A stretch of DNA of 6,508 nucleotides, taken from positions 1-6,508 of the forward strand of contig DASXTS010000534.1 of NCBI GenBank assembly GCA_036505275.1, read 5' to 3'. How positions within the stretch are numbered: position 1 is the first letter of the stretch; each line of letters starts with the position of its first letter. A model generated the notes under the pieces. It did no database searches and had not been told where the DNA came from. It was given only the letters and a program-made list of their open reading frames with translations. This DNA is from DASXTS01 sp036505275. GTDB lineage: Bacteria; Actinomycetota; Actinomycetes; Mycobacteriales; Pseudonocardiaceae. Shown one piece after another: positions 1 to 5,198 of the stretch. Position numbers and translations under genes: made by a program.

Positions 1-1
1 C

Positions 2-79
2 GGCGACGCCCGGGCTCGTGTGGTGCGCGAGGGACTCTCCCGCCTCGCCGAGACCAGCATCGTCGAACGCTACGCCTGA
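2..79 (+). CDS. disA: DNA integrity scanning protein DisA, C-terminal end (partial)
   Basis: Only the last 25 codons and a TGA stop are in the window; the gene starts to the left. The readable tail, ending GLSRLAETSIVERYA, resembles the end of the helix-hairpin-helix DNA-binding region of actinobacterial DisA. DisA is a diadenylate cyclase that makes c-di-AMP from two ATP and scans DNA for branched structures; the cyclase domain is not visible here. The call rests on this short tail plus context: in M. tuberculosis disA lies beside Rv3587c, canB and mutY, and homologues of that set follow here. The gene converges on the minus-strand membrane-protein gene across a repeat-filled gap. The reading frame is clear; the name is less certain because so little is present. 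Confidence 0.72.
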   Translation, partial: GDARARVVREGLSRLAETSIVERYA

Positions 80-92
80 CACTCCTCCGGCG

Positions 93-224
93 TGTTCGCC
101 GCTTCGGTCGGCCGTGTTGGCCGGTTCGGTCGCGCGTGTTCGCCGCTTCGGTCGCCCGTGTGCGCCGGTTCAATCACTCGAGTTTGGCGGTTGAGCCGTG
201 CAAGTTAGGCGGTTGGGCTCCGCG
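93..224 (+). repeat. Six head-to-tail copies of a degenerate 22-bp repeat
   Basis: Units fall at 93-114, 115-136, 137-158, 159-180, 181-202 and 203-224 with no spacer. The first three are nearly identical (core TGTTCGCCGCTTCGGTCG or TGTTGGCCGGTTCGGTCG); the fourth keeps GCGCCGGTTC, and the last two drift to AGTTNGGCGGTTG. The period is exactly 22 bases throughout. The array begins 13 bases after the disA stop codon. No convincing gene covers it: small ORFs crossing it do not resemble known proteins. Role unknown; protein-binding sites, a transcript 3' structure or a decaying intergenic repeat are all possible. Confidence 0.8.
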
Positions 225-247
225 CGTTGACCTCGCCGACGGGCTGG

Positions 248-291
248 CCGTCTATCGAAACGCCCAACACGAACGCCCCAACCGGCGAACA
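248..291 (-). repeat. Two inverted copies of the same 22-bp repeat
   Basis: Read on the minus strand, 291-270 gives TGTTCGCCGGTTGGGG followed by CGTTCG, and 269-248 gives TGTTGGGCGTTTCGAT followed by AGACGG. Both are 22 bases, adjacent, and match the forward units at 93-224. Because the orientation is opposite, the two arrays face each other across about 23 bases, and the outer arms at 87-100 and 284-297 are perfect 14-base reverse complements (CCGGCGTGTTCGCC). The inverted copies end 13 bases before the stop codon of the minus-strand gene, mirroring the 13-base offset from disA. Confidence 0.72.
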
Positions 292-304
292 CGCCGGCCA
301 GGGG

Positions 305-1141
305 TCAGCGGATCAGGCGGAACGGGGTAGGTGGGCTGGTGAGCTGGCCCAGCTTGGCGACCACCAGATAGTCGCCGGCGGGGACCTGCACGCGCTGGCC
401 GGCGCAGCCGGGCCGGGACGAGCGGCCGGCCCAAGTGACCGCGAAGGCAACCGGCTCGCCCGGCGCGAGGGTACGCACGTCGACGCTGTCGCCGGGGTAG
501 CAGTCGTTGCTCGACCACAGCCGGGTGATGCCGTCAGCGGCGAAGACCAGCAGCTCCTGCAGCCCGGCGTCGAGGTCGCGAGTACACGGCAAGGTGCCGG
601 TGTTGGTGACAGTCAGCCGGAAGACCGGCTTGGCGCCGACGCGATACTCGAGCTGCTCCGGCTGGGCGGCGAGGCCGATCGACTGGTCCGGGCACGGCTG
701 CGGCGGCGCAGGTGGTGCAGGTGGCGCAGGTGGTGCAGGTGGCGCAGGTGGCGCAGGTGGTACAGGTGGCGCAGCCGGCACTGTTATCGGCGGCCCGGAC
801 GGAGTCGGCGAAACGGACGAGACGGACGACACGGACGAGGAGGACGGGGAGGCTGGGGTCGACTGCGAGGGCTCGGTAGTGCTCGACGGCGGCGCCTCGG
901 TACTGCTACCGGCGGTGACAGTCACCGAGGAATCGACCCTCGGCTCGCCATCGAGGCCGGCCGCGGCCGCCCGCTGGTCGATCACCAGCGGCCCCGGCTC
1001 ACCGCCCGCGACCGCCGCGAGCAGCCAGATCGACAGCAGGAGCAGCAACACCAGCACTGCGACCGCGACAGCCCGCCGGCGCCGGTATACGGCTCGCGGC
1101 ATCGGTCCGATGGGCTGCATCACGCGACGGACCGTAATCAT
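305..1141 (-). CDS. Membrane-anchored Pro/Ala-rich extracytoplasmic protein (Rv3587c-like)
   Basis: A 278-residue protein from the ATG at 1141-1139. A basic N-terminus (YRRRR, 19-23) precedes one hydrophobic segment at about 24-45, so an N-in anchor with an outside C-terminus is likely. Residues 70-120 form a Ser/Thr/Pro linker; 125-148 is a run of APP triplets. The globular part, about 149-278, has four cysteines (C150, C186, C214, C246), enough for two disulfides, and alternating beta-type stretches such as FRLTVTNTGTLPC and PAGDYLVVAKL, suggesting an immunoglobulin-like fold of the DUF4232 kind (inference). It occupies the place of the conserved membrane protein Rv3587c beside disA and carbonic anhydrase. 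Its function is unknown; a cell-envelope role is a guess. Other starts are GTG 1123, ATG 1120 and ATG 1102; 1141 was chosen for the promoter spacing. An upstream extension to 1318 lacks support. Confidence 0.82.
   Translation of the reverse strand: MITVRRVMQPIGPMPRAVYRRRRAVAVAVLVLLLLLSIWLLAAVAGGEPGPLVIDQRAAAAGLDGEPRVDSSVTVTAGSSTEAPPSSTTEPSQSTPASPSSSSVSSVSSVSPTPSGPPITVPAAPPVPPAPPAPPAPPAPPAPPAPPQPCPDQSIGLAAQPEQLEYRVGAKPVFRLTVTNTGTLPCTRDLDAGLQELLVFAADGITRLWSSNDCYPGDSVDVRTLAPGEPVAFAVTWAGRSSRPGCAGQRVQVPAGDYLVVAKLGQLTSPPTPFRLIR
702..773. repeat. Tandem 9-bp repeat coding for an APP triplet run
   Basis: Eight in-register units of GGTGGYGCA (plus strand), beginning with a GGCGGCGCA unit at 702-710 and including one GGTGGTACA variant at 756-764. 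On the minus strand they encode successive Ala-Pro-Pro triplets in the linker of the membrane protein. The near-identity of units at the DNA level, beyond what the amino acids require, points to recent slippage expansion, so the copy number probably varies between strains. Confidence 0.9.
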
Positions 1142-1157
1142 GCGACGGACCGTAATC
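1124..1157 (-). repeat. 16-bp tandem duplication (18-bp period) over the start of the minus-strand gene
   Basis: The plus-strand sequence GCGACGGACCGTAATC occurs at 1124-1139 and again, identically, at 1142-1157. It contains the 9-base palindrome ACGGACCGT twice. On the minus strand each copy reads TACGGT, then CCGTCGC, then a start codon: ATG at 1141-1139 and GTG at 1123-1121. If translated from the first, the duplication appears as ITVRRM-ITVRRV at the N-terminus. Confidence 0.9.
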
Positions 1158-1176
1158 CCGCCTTTGTGCTGGTCGA
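1149..1176 (-). promoter_or_regulatory. Candidate leaderless promoter for the minus-strand membrane-protein gene
   Basis: On the minus strand TCGACC (1176-1171, four of six matches to TTGACA), a 16-base spacer and TACGGT (1154-1149, fits TANNNT) are followed by 7 bases and the ATG at 1141. Transcription would begin at or next to the start codon, an arrangement common in actinobacteria. There is no good Shine-Dalgarno at normal distance, which fits a leaderless message. The second TACGGT copy at 1136-1131 sits 7 bases before a GTG. Confidence 0.4.
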
Positions 1177-1295
1177 GGGATTTCCCGATCACCCGATGGG
1201 CGAATTCATCTGGCAGACACCTTGCCGGGTGGCGGAGGCGACATTGCCAGCGGCCGCGTCGCCGCGGTTCTCTCGACTGGAGCCCTGCCGCCATC

Positions 1296-1300
1296 GGAGG
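1296..1300 (+). promoter_or_regulatory. Ribosome binding site of the carbonic anhydrase
   Basis: GGAGG with a 5-base spacer before GTG at 1306. This is the clearest Shine-Dalgarno in the window, and it decides the start against the ATG at 1222. The remaining divergent intergenic sequence (about 1177-1295) shows no clear promoter hexamers on the plus strand. Confidence 0.75.
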
Positions 1301-1305
1301 ACACC

Positions 1306-1815
1306 GTGACCGAACCAAGCCGAGAGCCGTCCGGCATCGACCGGCTGCTGACCCGTCACCTCGACGCCAACGACCCGGGCATCCCCGAGCTGCCGGTCCG
1401 CCCCACGTTGCGGGTCGCCGTCGTGACCTGCATGGACTGCCGGCTCGACCTCTTCGCGCTGTTCGGGCTGCGGCCCGGCGAGGCTCACGTGATCCGCAAC
1501 GCCGGCGGGGTGATCACCGACGACGTGATCCGCTCGTTGGCGATCAGTCAGCGCCGGCTGGGCACCCGGGAGGTGCTGGTGCTGCACCACACGGCCTGCG
1601 GCATGACCACCTTCACCGACGACGAGTTCCGCGGCGAGCTCGAACGCGACACCGGATTGCGCCCACCGTGGGCGGTCGAGGCGTTCGTCGACGTCAAGGA
1701 GGACGTGCGGCAGTCCGTCGAGCGGATCCGGCGCAGCCCGTACCTGACCCACGCCGAGGTCGTCCGCGGGTTCGTGGTCGACGTCCACAGCCACGATGTC
1801 GACGAGATCAGCTAG
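1306..1815 (+). CDS. Small beta-class carbonic anhydrase
   Basis: A 169-residue zinc enzyme expected to interconvert CO2 and bicarbonate in the cytoplasm. The beta-class signature is intact: C42-M-D44-C-R46 followed by H95-x-x-C98 (HHTACGM), giving Cys/His/Cys zinc ligands and the Asp-Arg dyad. Other family blocks are VIRNAGGVITDDVIRSL and the C-terminal FVVDVHS. It matches the short mycobacterial type (about 163 residues, Rv1284-like) better than the longer CanB, although it occupies canB's place beside mutY. The GTG start was chosen because GGAGG (1296-1300) lies 5 bases upstream; the open frame continues back to 1222, but those residues look random. It is divergent from the membrane-protein gene and lies 62 bases before mutY. 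Whether it is active from the closed (Asp-ligated) or open zinc site cannot be read from sequence. Confidence 0.94.
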   Translation: MTEPSREPSGIDRLLTRHLDANDPGIPELPVRPTLRVAVVTCMDCRLDLFALFGLRPGEAHVIRNAGGVITDDVIRSLAISQRRLGTREVLVLHHTACGMTTFTDDEFRGELERDTGLRPPWAVEAFVDVKEDVRQSVERIRRSPYLTHAEVVRGFVVDVHSHDVDEIS

Positions 1816-1834
1816 CGGCCACCTTCCGGGCGAA

Positions 1835-1849
1835 GCCGCACCCTGCGGC
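1835..1849. other. Short hairpin between carbonic anhydrase and mutY
   Basis: GCCGCA, a CCC loop and TGCGGC form a perfect 6-bp stem 20 bases after the carbonic anhydrase stop. No T-run follows. It may attenuate read-through into mutY or be chance in GC-rich DNA. Confidence 0.25.
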
Positions 1850-1864
1850 GCACCCGCAATTCCG

Positions 1865-1880
1865 TAACCTGGCGAGCGTG
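1865..1880 (+). promoter_or_regulatory. Candidate leaderless promoter -10 and start of mutY
   Basis: TAACCT at 1865-1870 fits the actinobacterial TANNNT -10 element and is followed by exactly 7 bases (GGCGAGC) and the GTG start at 1878. It falls in one of the few locally AT-richer spots (AATTCCGTAACCT). No convincing -35 is visible 16-18 bases upstream. The alternative is that GGCGAG acts as a weak, badly spaced ribosome site on a message read through from the carbonic anhydrase. Confidence 0.45.
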
Positions 1881-2750
1881 CTCAACATCGAAAGCCTGAT
1901 CGGCTGGTACGACGCGAACGCGCGGGACCTGCCGTGGCGGCGGCCGGGGACCACGCCGTGGGGTGTACTGGTCAGTGAGATCATGCTGCAGCAGACACCG
2001 GTGGCCAGGGTGGCGCCGGTCTGGCAGGAGTGGATCGACCGCTGGCCGCGGCCGTCCGCGCTGGCCGTCGAGCCGGCCGGCGAGGCGGTGCGGGCGTGGG
2101 GCAAGCTCGGCTATCCGCGGCGCGCGCTGCGGCTGCACGAATGCGCCGGCGTCCTCGCGCGGGAGCACGGGGACACCGTTCCGCGCAATGTTGACGCTCT
2201 GCTGGCACTGCCGGGCATCGGCGCGTACACGGCACGGGCGGTGGCCGCGTTCGCGCACGGCGCGCGGTGCCCGGTGGTGGACACCAATGTGCGTCGGGTG
2301 GTGGCCCGCGCGGTGTACGGCGTCGCCGACGCGGGGCCGTCGTCCACCGCACGTGACCTGTCCGATGTCGATGCCCTGCTACCGGACCGTCCGGACGTTG
2401 CGGCGCGGTGCTCGGTGGCGCTCATGGAGCTCGGCGCGGTGCTGTGCACGGTGCGTGCGCCGCGGTGTGCCGAGTGCCCGGTGCTGGCGGGCTGCGCGTG
2501 GGTCCGGGCCGGCCGGCCGGCGTACGACGGCCGGGTGAAGCCGGTGCAGCGCTTCGCCGGCACCGACCGCCAGGTGCGCGGCCTGCTGATGGACGTGCTG
2601 CGGGACACCGACGGGCCGGTGCGCCGCGCCAACCTCGACGTGGTGTGGGCCGACGCCGCGCAGCGCGACCGGTGCCTCGACTCGCTGCTTGTCGACGGCC
2701 TCGTCGAGCAGACCGCCGACGGGCTGTTCGCGCTGCCCGGCGAGCACTGA
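1878..2750 (+). CDS. mutY: A/G-specific adenine glycosylase MutY
   Basis: A 290-residue base-excision repair enzyme that removes adenine mispaired with 8-oxoguanine. Visible features in order: SEIMLQQTPV with catalytic E34; GKLGYPRRA (75-83); helix-hairpin-helix loop LPGIGAYTA (111-119); VVDTNVRRV with catalytic D135; and the [4Fe-4S] ligands C190-x6-C197-x2-C200-x5-C206. All key residues are present. After the cluster only about 84 residues remain, and I see no clear match to the NUDIX-like 8-oxoG recognition domain of the 350-residue E. coli enzyme; the tail (RQVRGLLMDVLRDTDGPV ... LLVDGLVEQTADGLFALPG) looks like a small winged-helix unit. This shorter form fits actinobacterial MutY (M. tuberculosis about 304 residues). 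The GTG at 1878 is the only plausible start near the conserved N-terminus; the open frame runs far upstream antisense to other genes, but that part is a shadow. Confidence 0.96.
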   Translation: MLNIESLIGWYDANARDLPWRRPGTTPWGVLVSEIMLQQTPVARVAPVWQEWIDRWPRPSALAVEPAGEAVRAWGKLGYPRRALRLHECAGVLAREHGDTVPRNVDALLALPGIGAYTARAVAAFAHGARCPVVDTNVRRVVARAVYGVADAGPSSTARDLSDVDALLPDRPDVAARCSVALMELGAVLCTVRAPRCAECPVLAGCAWVRAGRPAYDGRVKPVQRFAGTDRQVRGLLMDVLRDTDGPVRRANLDVVWADAAQRDRCLDSLLVDGLVEQTADGLFALPGEH

Positions 2751-2788
2751 GCTCTGACACGGACCGCGGAGGGCTGACCGGGGTAGGC

Positions 2789-3307
2789 GTGGCGAATTCG
2801 GTGGAGATGTTCTTCGACGACGAGGCGGATGCCGCCGTGCGCGCGCTGTGGAGGCGGCTGGACGACGCCGGGGTGCCGAGCCTGGCCGTGCGCAGCCACC
2901 GGCGGCACCGGCCGCACGTCTCGCTCGCCGTGGCCGGCGCCATTCCACCGCGCACCCGGGACGCGCTGCGCGCCTCGTTGCGCCTGCTCGCGCTGCCAAA
3001 CCTGTGGCTGTACACGCTCAGCACCTTCCCGACCGACGAGAACGCGCTGTTCCTCGGCGCGGTGGTGGACGCCGAGCTGCTGGCCGTGCACTCTGCAGCG
3101 CACGACGCGCTGGCCGGCCGGGTCAGCCAGCCGTGGGCGTACTACCTGCCCGGTGCGTGGGTGCCGCACTGCGCGCTGGCCCAGGACCTGACGACCGCGC
3201 AGCTGACCGCCGGGTTCGCCGCGCTGCATCCGGTACGGCCGATCCGGGCCACGGTCCGCGCGATCGGCGTCACGGCTACCAGGACCGGTGAGGTCGACAT
3301 CCTGTGA
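2789..3307 (+). CDS. 2H phosphoesterase / 2'-5' RNA ligase-like protein
   Basis: A 172-residue protein with the paired motifs of the 2H phosphoesterase superfamily: RPH43-V-S45-L and, 84 residues later, VPH127-C-A129-L, each in its usual setting (a strand after HRRHRP; WVPHCALAQDL near the C-terminus). Family members open 2',3'-cyclic phosphates or 2'-5' RNA linkages; the substrate here is unknown. The second motif has Ala where Ser/Thr is common, so H-x-A rather than H-x-T/S. No signal peptide, so cytoplasmic. It starts 38 bases after mutY and ends 46 before the peptidase gene, suggesting co-transcription with mutY. The start is uncertain: GTG 2789 (chosen), GTG 2801 or ATG 2807; GGAGGG at 2768-2773 is too far from 2789 and abuts a CTG at 2774. 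Confidence 0.8.
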   Translation: MANSVEMFFDDEADAAVRALWRRLDDAGVPSLAVRSHRRHRPHVSLAVAGAIPPRTRDALRASLRLLALPNLWLYTLSTFPTDENALFLGAVVDAELLAVHSAAHDALAGRVSQPWAYYLPGAWVPHCALAQDLTTAQLTAGFAALHPVRPIRATVRAIGVTATRTGEVDIL

Positions 3308-3353
3308 CCCCGCGTTGCTCGCGGCTTTACCGGGGCTGCCCGATGATGGCGCG

Positions 3354-4823
3354 GTGACGGGTCCACGGCGCCTCACCGCGCTGGTGCTGGTGCTCGTGGC
3401 CATCGGTGCCCTCGCCACGGCCTCGGTGGCCGCCACCCGCGGTGTGCTGACGAACGAAGCAGCACCAGGCGCCGGCGGCCCGGCCGGCTCCGGCCACCCG
3501 GCCACCGGCCAGATCGGCGCGGACGGCGCCGGCGACGACTACTACCCGACCGATGGCAACGGCGGCTACGACGTCGCCGGATACCAGGTCTCGATCAGCT
3601 ACGACCCGGCCAGCCGGCACCTCGACGGGGACACCACCCTGACCGCCCGCGCGACTGCGCCGCTGTCCCGGTTCAACCTCGACCTCTACCGGCTGATCGT
3701 GCGCTCCGTCGAGGTGGACGGCCGGCCGGCCGAGTTCACCCAGAGCGGCGAGCACGAGCTGGTCATCACGCCGGCGGCAGTGATCGCCGCGGACGCCACC
3801 TTCAGCGTGCGCGTGCGCTACGACGGCGAGCCGCGGCTGTTCGGGGAGAGCGGCCTCGGCGCCGGCGGTTGGTACGCCGACTCCACCTCCGGCACCGCGG
3901 TGGCCGCCGGCGAACCGCACTCCGCACCGGCGTGGTACCCGGCCAACGACACCCCGACCGACAAGGCGACCTTCGCGCTCACCGCGCGCGTTCCGGACGG
4001 GTGGACCGTCGTGTCCAACGGCGTCGACGAGCCGTCCACCAGCTCGGACGGCTGGACGACCTTCCGGTGGCGACAGCGCGAGCCGGTGGCGACCTACCTC
4101 ACCACGATCGCCATCGGCCGGTGGCGCGTGGTCCGTTCGGCATTGCCGGACGGCACCCCGGTGATCGACGCCTACGCATCCAACGCCGAGGCAGCGAGGG
4201 AGGCTGAGCAGCGCCTGCCCGAGATACTGGAGTTCCTGTCCAGCAGGTTCGGCCCGTACCCGTTCGAGGCGGCCGGCGGCATCTTTCTCGGCGCCAGCCT
4301 CGGGTACGCCCTCGAGACGCAGACCCGGCCGATCTACCCGCCGCAGGGCAACGTCGAGATCATCGTGCACGAGAACGCCCATCAGTGGTACGGCAACGCC
4401 GTTTCGGTGCGGCGCTGGTCGGACATCTGCCTCAACGAGTGCCTCGCCAGCTACGCGCAATGGCTCTGGCGCGAGGCCAAGACCGGCGCAAACCTCGACC
4501 AGGACTACCGCGATGCCGTTCGCCGCGTGGACTTCCGCCTGAGGCTGACCGAGATGGGCTCCGGCAACGAGTTTCGCGGCGTCTACACCAAGGGCCCGAT
4601 GGCCATCCACGCGCTGCGCCGGCAGATCGGCGACGCCGCCTTCGATACCGTGCTCAAGGGCTGGGTGCAGCGGCACGCCGGCGGCAACGCCTCCTGGCGC
4701 GACTTCGAGGCCTATGTGTCCGAGGTGTCCGGGCAGCGGCTCGACGGCTTCTTCGACGCCTGGTTCCGCGGCACCGACCGGCCGGCCGAAGCGTTCCTCT
4801 GGCCAGGAACGCTTCGCCCGTGA
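3354..4823 (+). CDS. Exported M1-family zinc metallopeptidase
   Basis: A 489-residue aminopeptidase-type protein. Residues 7-27 are a hydrophobic export signal or anchor (LTALVLVLVAIGALATASVAA) after RR, followed by a Gly/Ala/Pro linker (about 35-65), so it acts outside the membrane; no lipobox cysteine is seen. The beta-rich N-terminal domain runs to about 265. Catalytic elements: LGYALETQTR (316-325, in place of GxMEN, with E321 as the likely N-terminus-binding residue), HENAH (339-343) and NE362, giving the HExxH-x18-E zinc site, and the likely proton donor Y411 in VYTKGPMAIHAL. It is far shorter than PepN (over 800 residues) and lacks the long C-terminal helical domain, as in other secreted actinobacterial M1 proteins. 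The GTG start is supported by the signal peptide beginning just after it; GATGAT 6 bases upstream is at best a weak -10. The stop lies inside a 19-bp inverted repeat. Substrate unknown. Confidence 0.92.
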   Translation: MTGPRRLTALVLVLVAIGALATASVAATRGVLTNEAAPGAGGPAGSGHPATGQIGADGAGDDYYPTDGNGGYDVAGYQVSISYDPASRHLDGDTTLTARATAPLSRFNLDLYRLIVRSVEVDGRPAEFTQSGEHELVITPAAVIAADATFSVRVRYDGEPRLFGESGLGAGGWYADSTSGTAVAAGEPHSAPAWYPANDTPTDKATFALTARVPDGWTVVSNGVDEPSTSSDGWTTFRWRQREPVATYLTTIAIGRWRVVRSALPDGTPVIDAYASNAEAAREAEQRLPEILEFLSSRFGPYPFEAAGGIFLGASLGYALETQTRPIYPPQGNVEIIVHENAHQWYGNAVSVRRWSDICLNECLASYAQWLWREAKTGANLDQDYRDAVRRVDFRLRLTEMGSGNEFRGVYTKGPMAIHALRRQIGDAAFDTVLKGWVQRHAGGNASWRDFEAYVSEVSGQRLDGFFDAWFRGTDRPAEAFLWPGTLRP

Positions 4824-4860
4824 GTGGCAAATGGTGTCAGAACACCATTTGCCACTCACG
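4819..4860. repeat. Perfect 19-bp inverted repeat over the peptidase stop codon
   Basis: Arm CGTGAGTGGCAAATGGTGT (4819-4837), loop CAGA, and the exact reverse complement at 4842-4860. It includes the last base pairs of the M1 peptidase and its TGA (4821-4823). As RNA it would make a very stable 19-bp hairpin directly at the end of that gene, so it may act as a terminator or 3' stabiliser, but no U-run follows (ACTTATCC comes next). The AT-richer core (GCAAATGGTGT) differs from neighbouring composition, which suggests a dispersed palindromic element of the REP type rather than native coding sequence. Confidence 0.93.
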
Positions 4861-4862
4861 AC

Positions 4863-4871
4863 TTATCCACA
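4863..4871 (+). other. Consensus DnaA-box sequence TTATCCACA
   Basis: An exact match to the TTATCCACA consensus, two bases after the inverted repeat and 18 bases before the mhuD start. I saw no second box nearby, so this is not an origin. It could be a DnaA titration or regulatory site for mhuD, part of the adjacent repeat element, or chance. Confidence 0.4.
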
Positions 4872-4875
4872 GCCG

Positions 4876-4891
4876 TAGGGTGGGCCACATG
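4876..4891 (+). promoter_or_regulatory. Candidate leaderless promoter -10 and start of mhuD
   Basis: TAGGGT at 4876-4881 fits TANNNT and is followed by 7 bases and ATG 4889, the same geometry as at mutY. The purine-rich AGGGTGGG (4877-4884) could equally serve as a Shine-Dalgarno. The -35 position falls inside the inverted repeat arm and has no clear hexamer. No IdeR-like iron box is evident. Confidence 0.38.
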
Positions 4892-5197
4892 GCGGTTGTG
4901 AAGATCAACGCAATCGAGGTGCCTGAGGGGGCCGGGCCGGAGCTGGAGCACCGCTTCGCCAGCCGGCACGGCGCGGTGGAGTCCTCGCCGGGCTTCCTGG
5001 GCTTCGAGCTGCTGCGGCCGGTGGCGGGTGAAACCCGGTACTTCGTGTATACGAAATGGGAGTCCGAGGAGGCCTTCGCGGCGTGGCGAGACGGCGCCGG
5101 CATGCAGGCGCACGCCGGTGATCGATCCCGGCCGGTGGCCAGCGGCTCGGCCCTGCTGGAGTTCGAGGTGGTCCAGGCTGTCGGGCCGGCGAGCTGA
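4889..5197 (+). CDS. mhuD: Heme-degrading monooxygenase MhuD (mycobilin-forming)
   Basis: A 102-residue ABM-fold protein closely resembling M. tuberculosis MhuD (Rv3592): the openings VVKINAIEVP and GAGPELE, then SPGFLGFELLRPV and LLEFEVV. The residues known to matter in MhuD are present at the same numbers: N7 and W66 near the heme, and H75, the heme-iron ligand in AHAG. The family works as a dimer in the cytoplasm, opening heme with O2 to release iron; in mycobacteria the product is mycobilin without CO release. Whether this protein makes mycobilin or staphylobilin-type products cannot be told from sequence. The ATG is supported by alignment with the family start. It follows the inverted repeat and DnaA-box sequence and is joined to the Sir2 gene with one base between stop and next possible start. 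Confidence 0.94.
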   Translation: MAVVKINAIEVPEGAGPELEHRFASRHGAVESSPGFLGFELLRPVAGETRYFVYTKWESEEAFAAWRDGAGMQAHAGDRSRPVASGSALLEFEVVQAVGPAS

Positions 5198-5198
5198 G

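Noticed and set aside
93..291. CRISPR array
   Set aside because: The 22-bp units abut with no unique spacers, they diverge along the array, and there are no cas genes.
227..1309. Long plus-strand open frame (360 codons) opposite the membrane-protein gene
   Set aside because: It is an antisense shadow. Its translation is Arg/Gly-rich with no recognisable domain, while the minus strand gives a coherent anchor, linker and globular domain.
507..1877. Upstream 457-codon extension of mutY
   Set aside because: The conserved MutY N-terminus begins at 1878; the upstream part overlaps the membrane-protein gene antisense and the carbonic anhydrase out of frame, and has no family similarity.
2111..3505. 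Long minus-strand open frame opposite mutY and the 2H gene
   Set aside because: Low-complexity Arg/Ala/Pro-rich translation with no motifs; typical of the strand opposite GC-rich genes.
3327..4859. 510-codon minus-strand open frame opposite the M1 peptidase
   Set aside because: The plus strand holds a complete zinc site and signal peptide; the antisense translation is Gly/Val/Ala-rich with no domain.
4819..4871. Replication origin or insertion-sequence end
   Set aside because: Only one DnaA-box match, no AT-rich unwinding region and no dnaA/dnaN nearby; no transposase or target-site duplication is visible, so a small palindromic repeat is the most that can be said.
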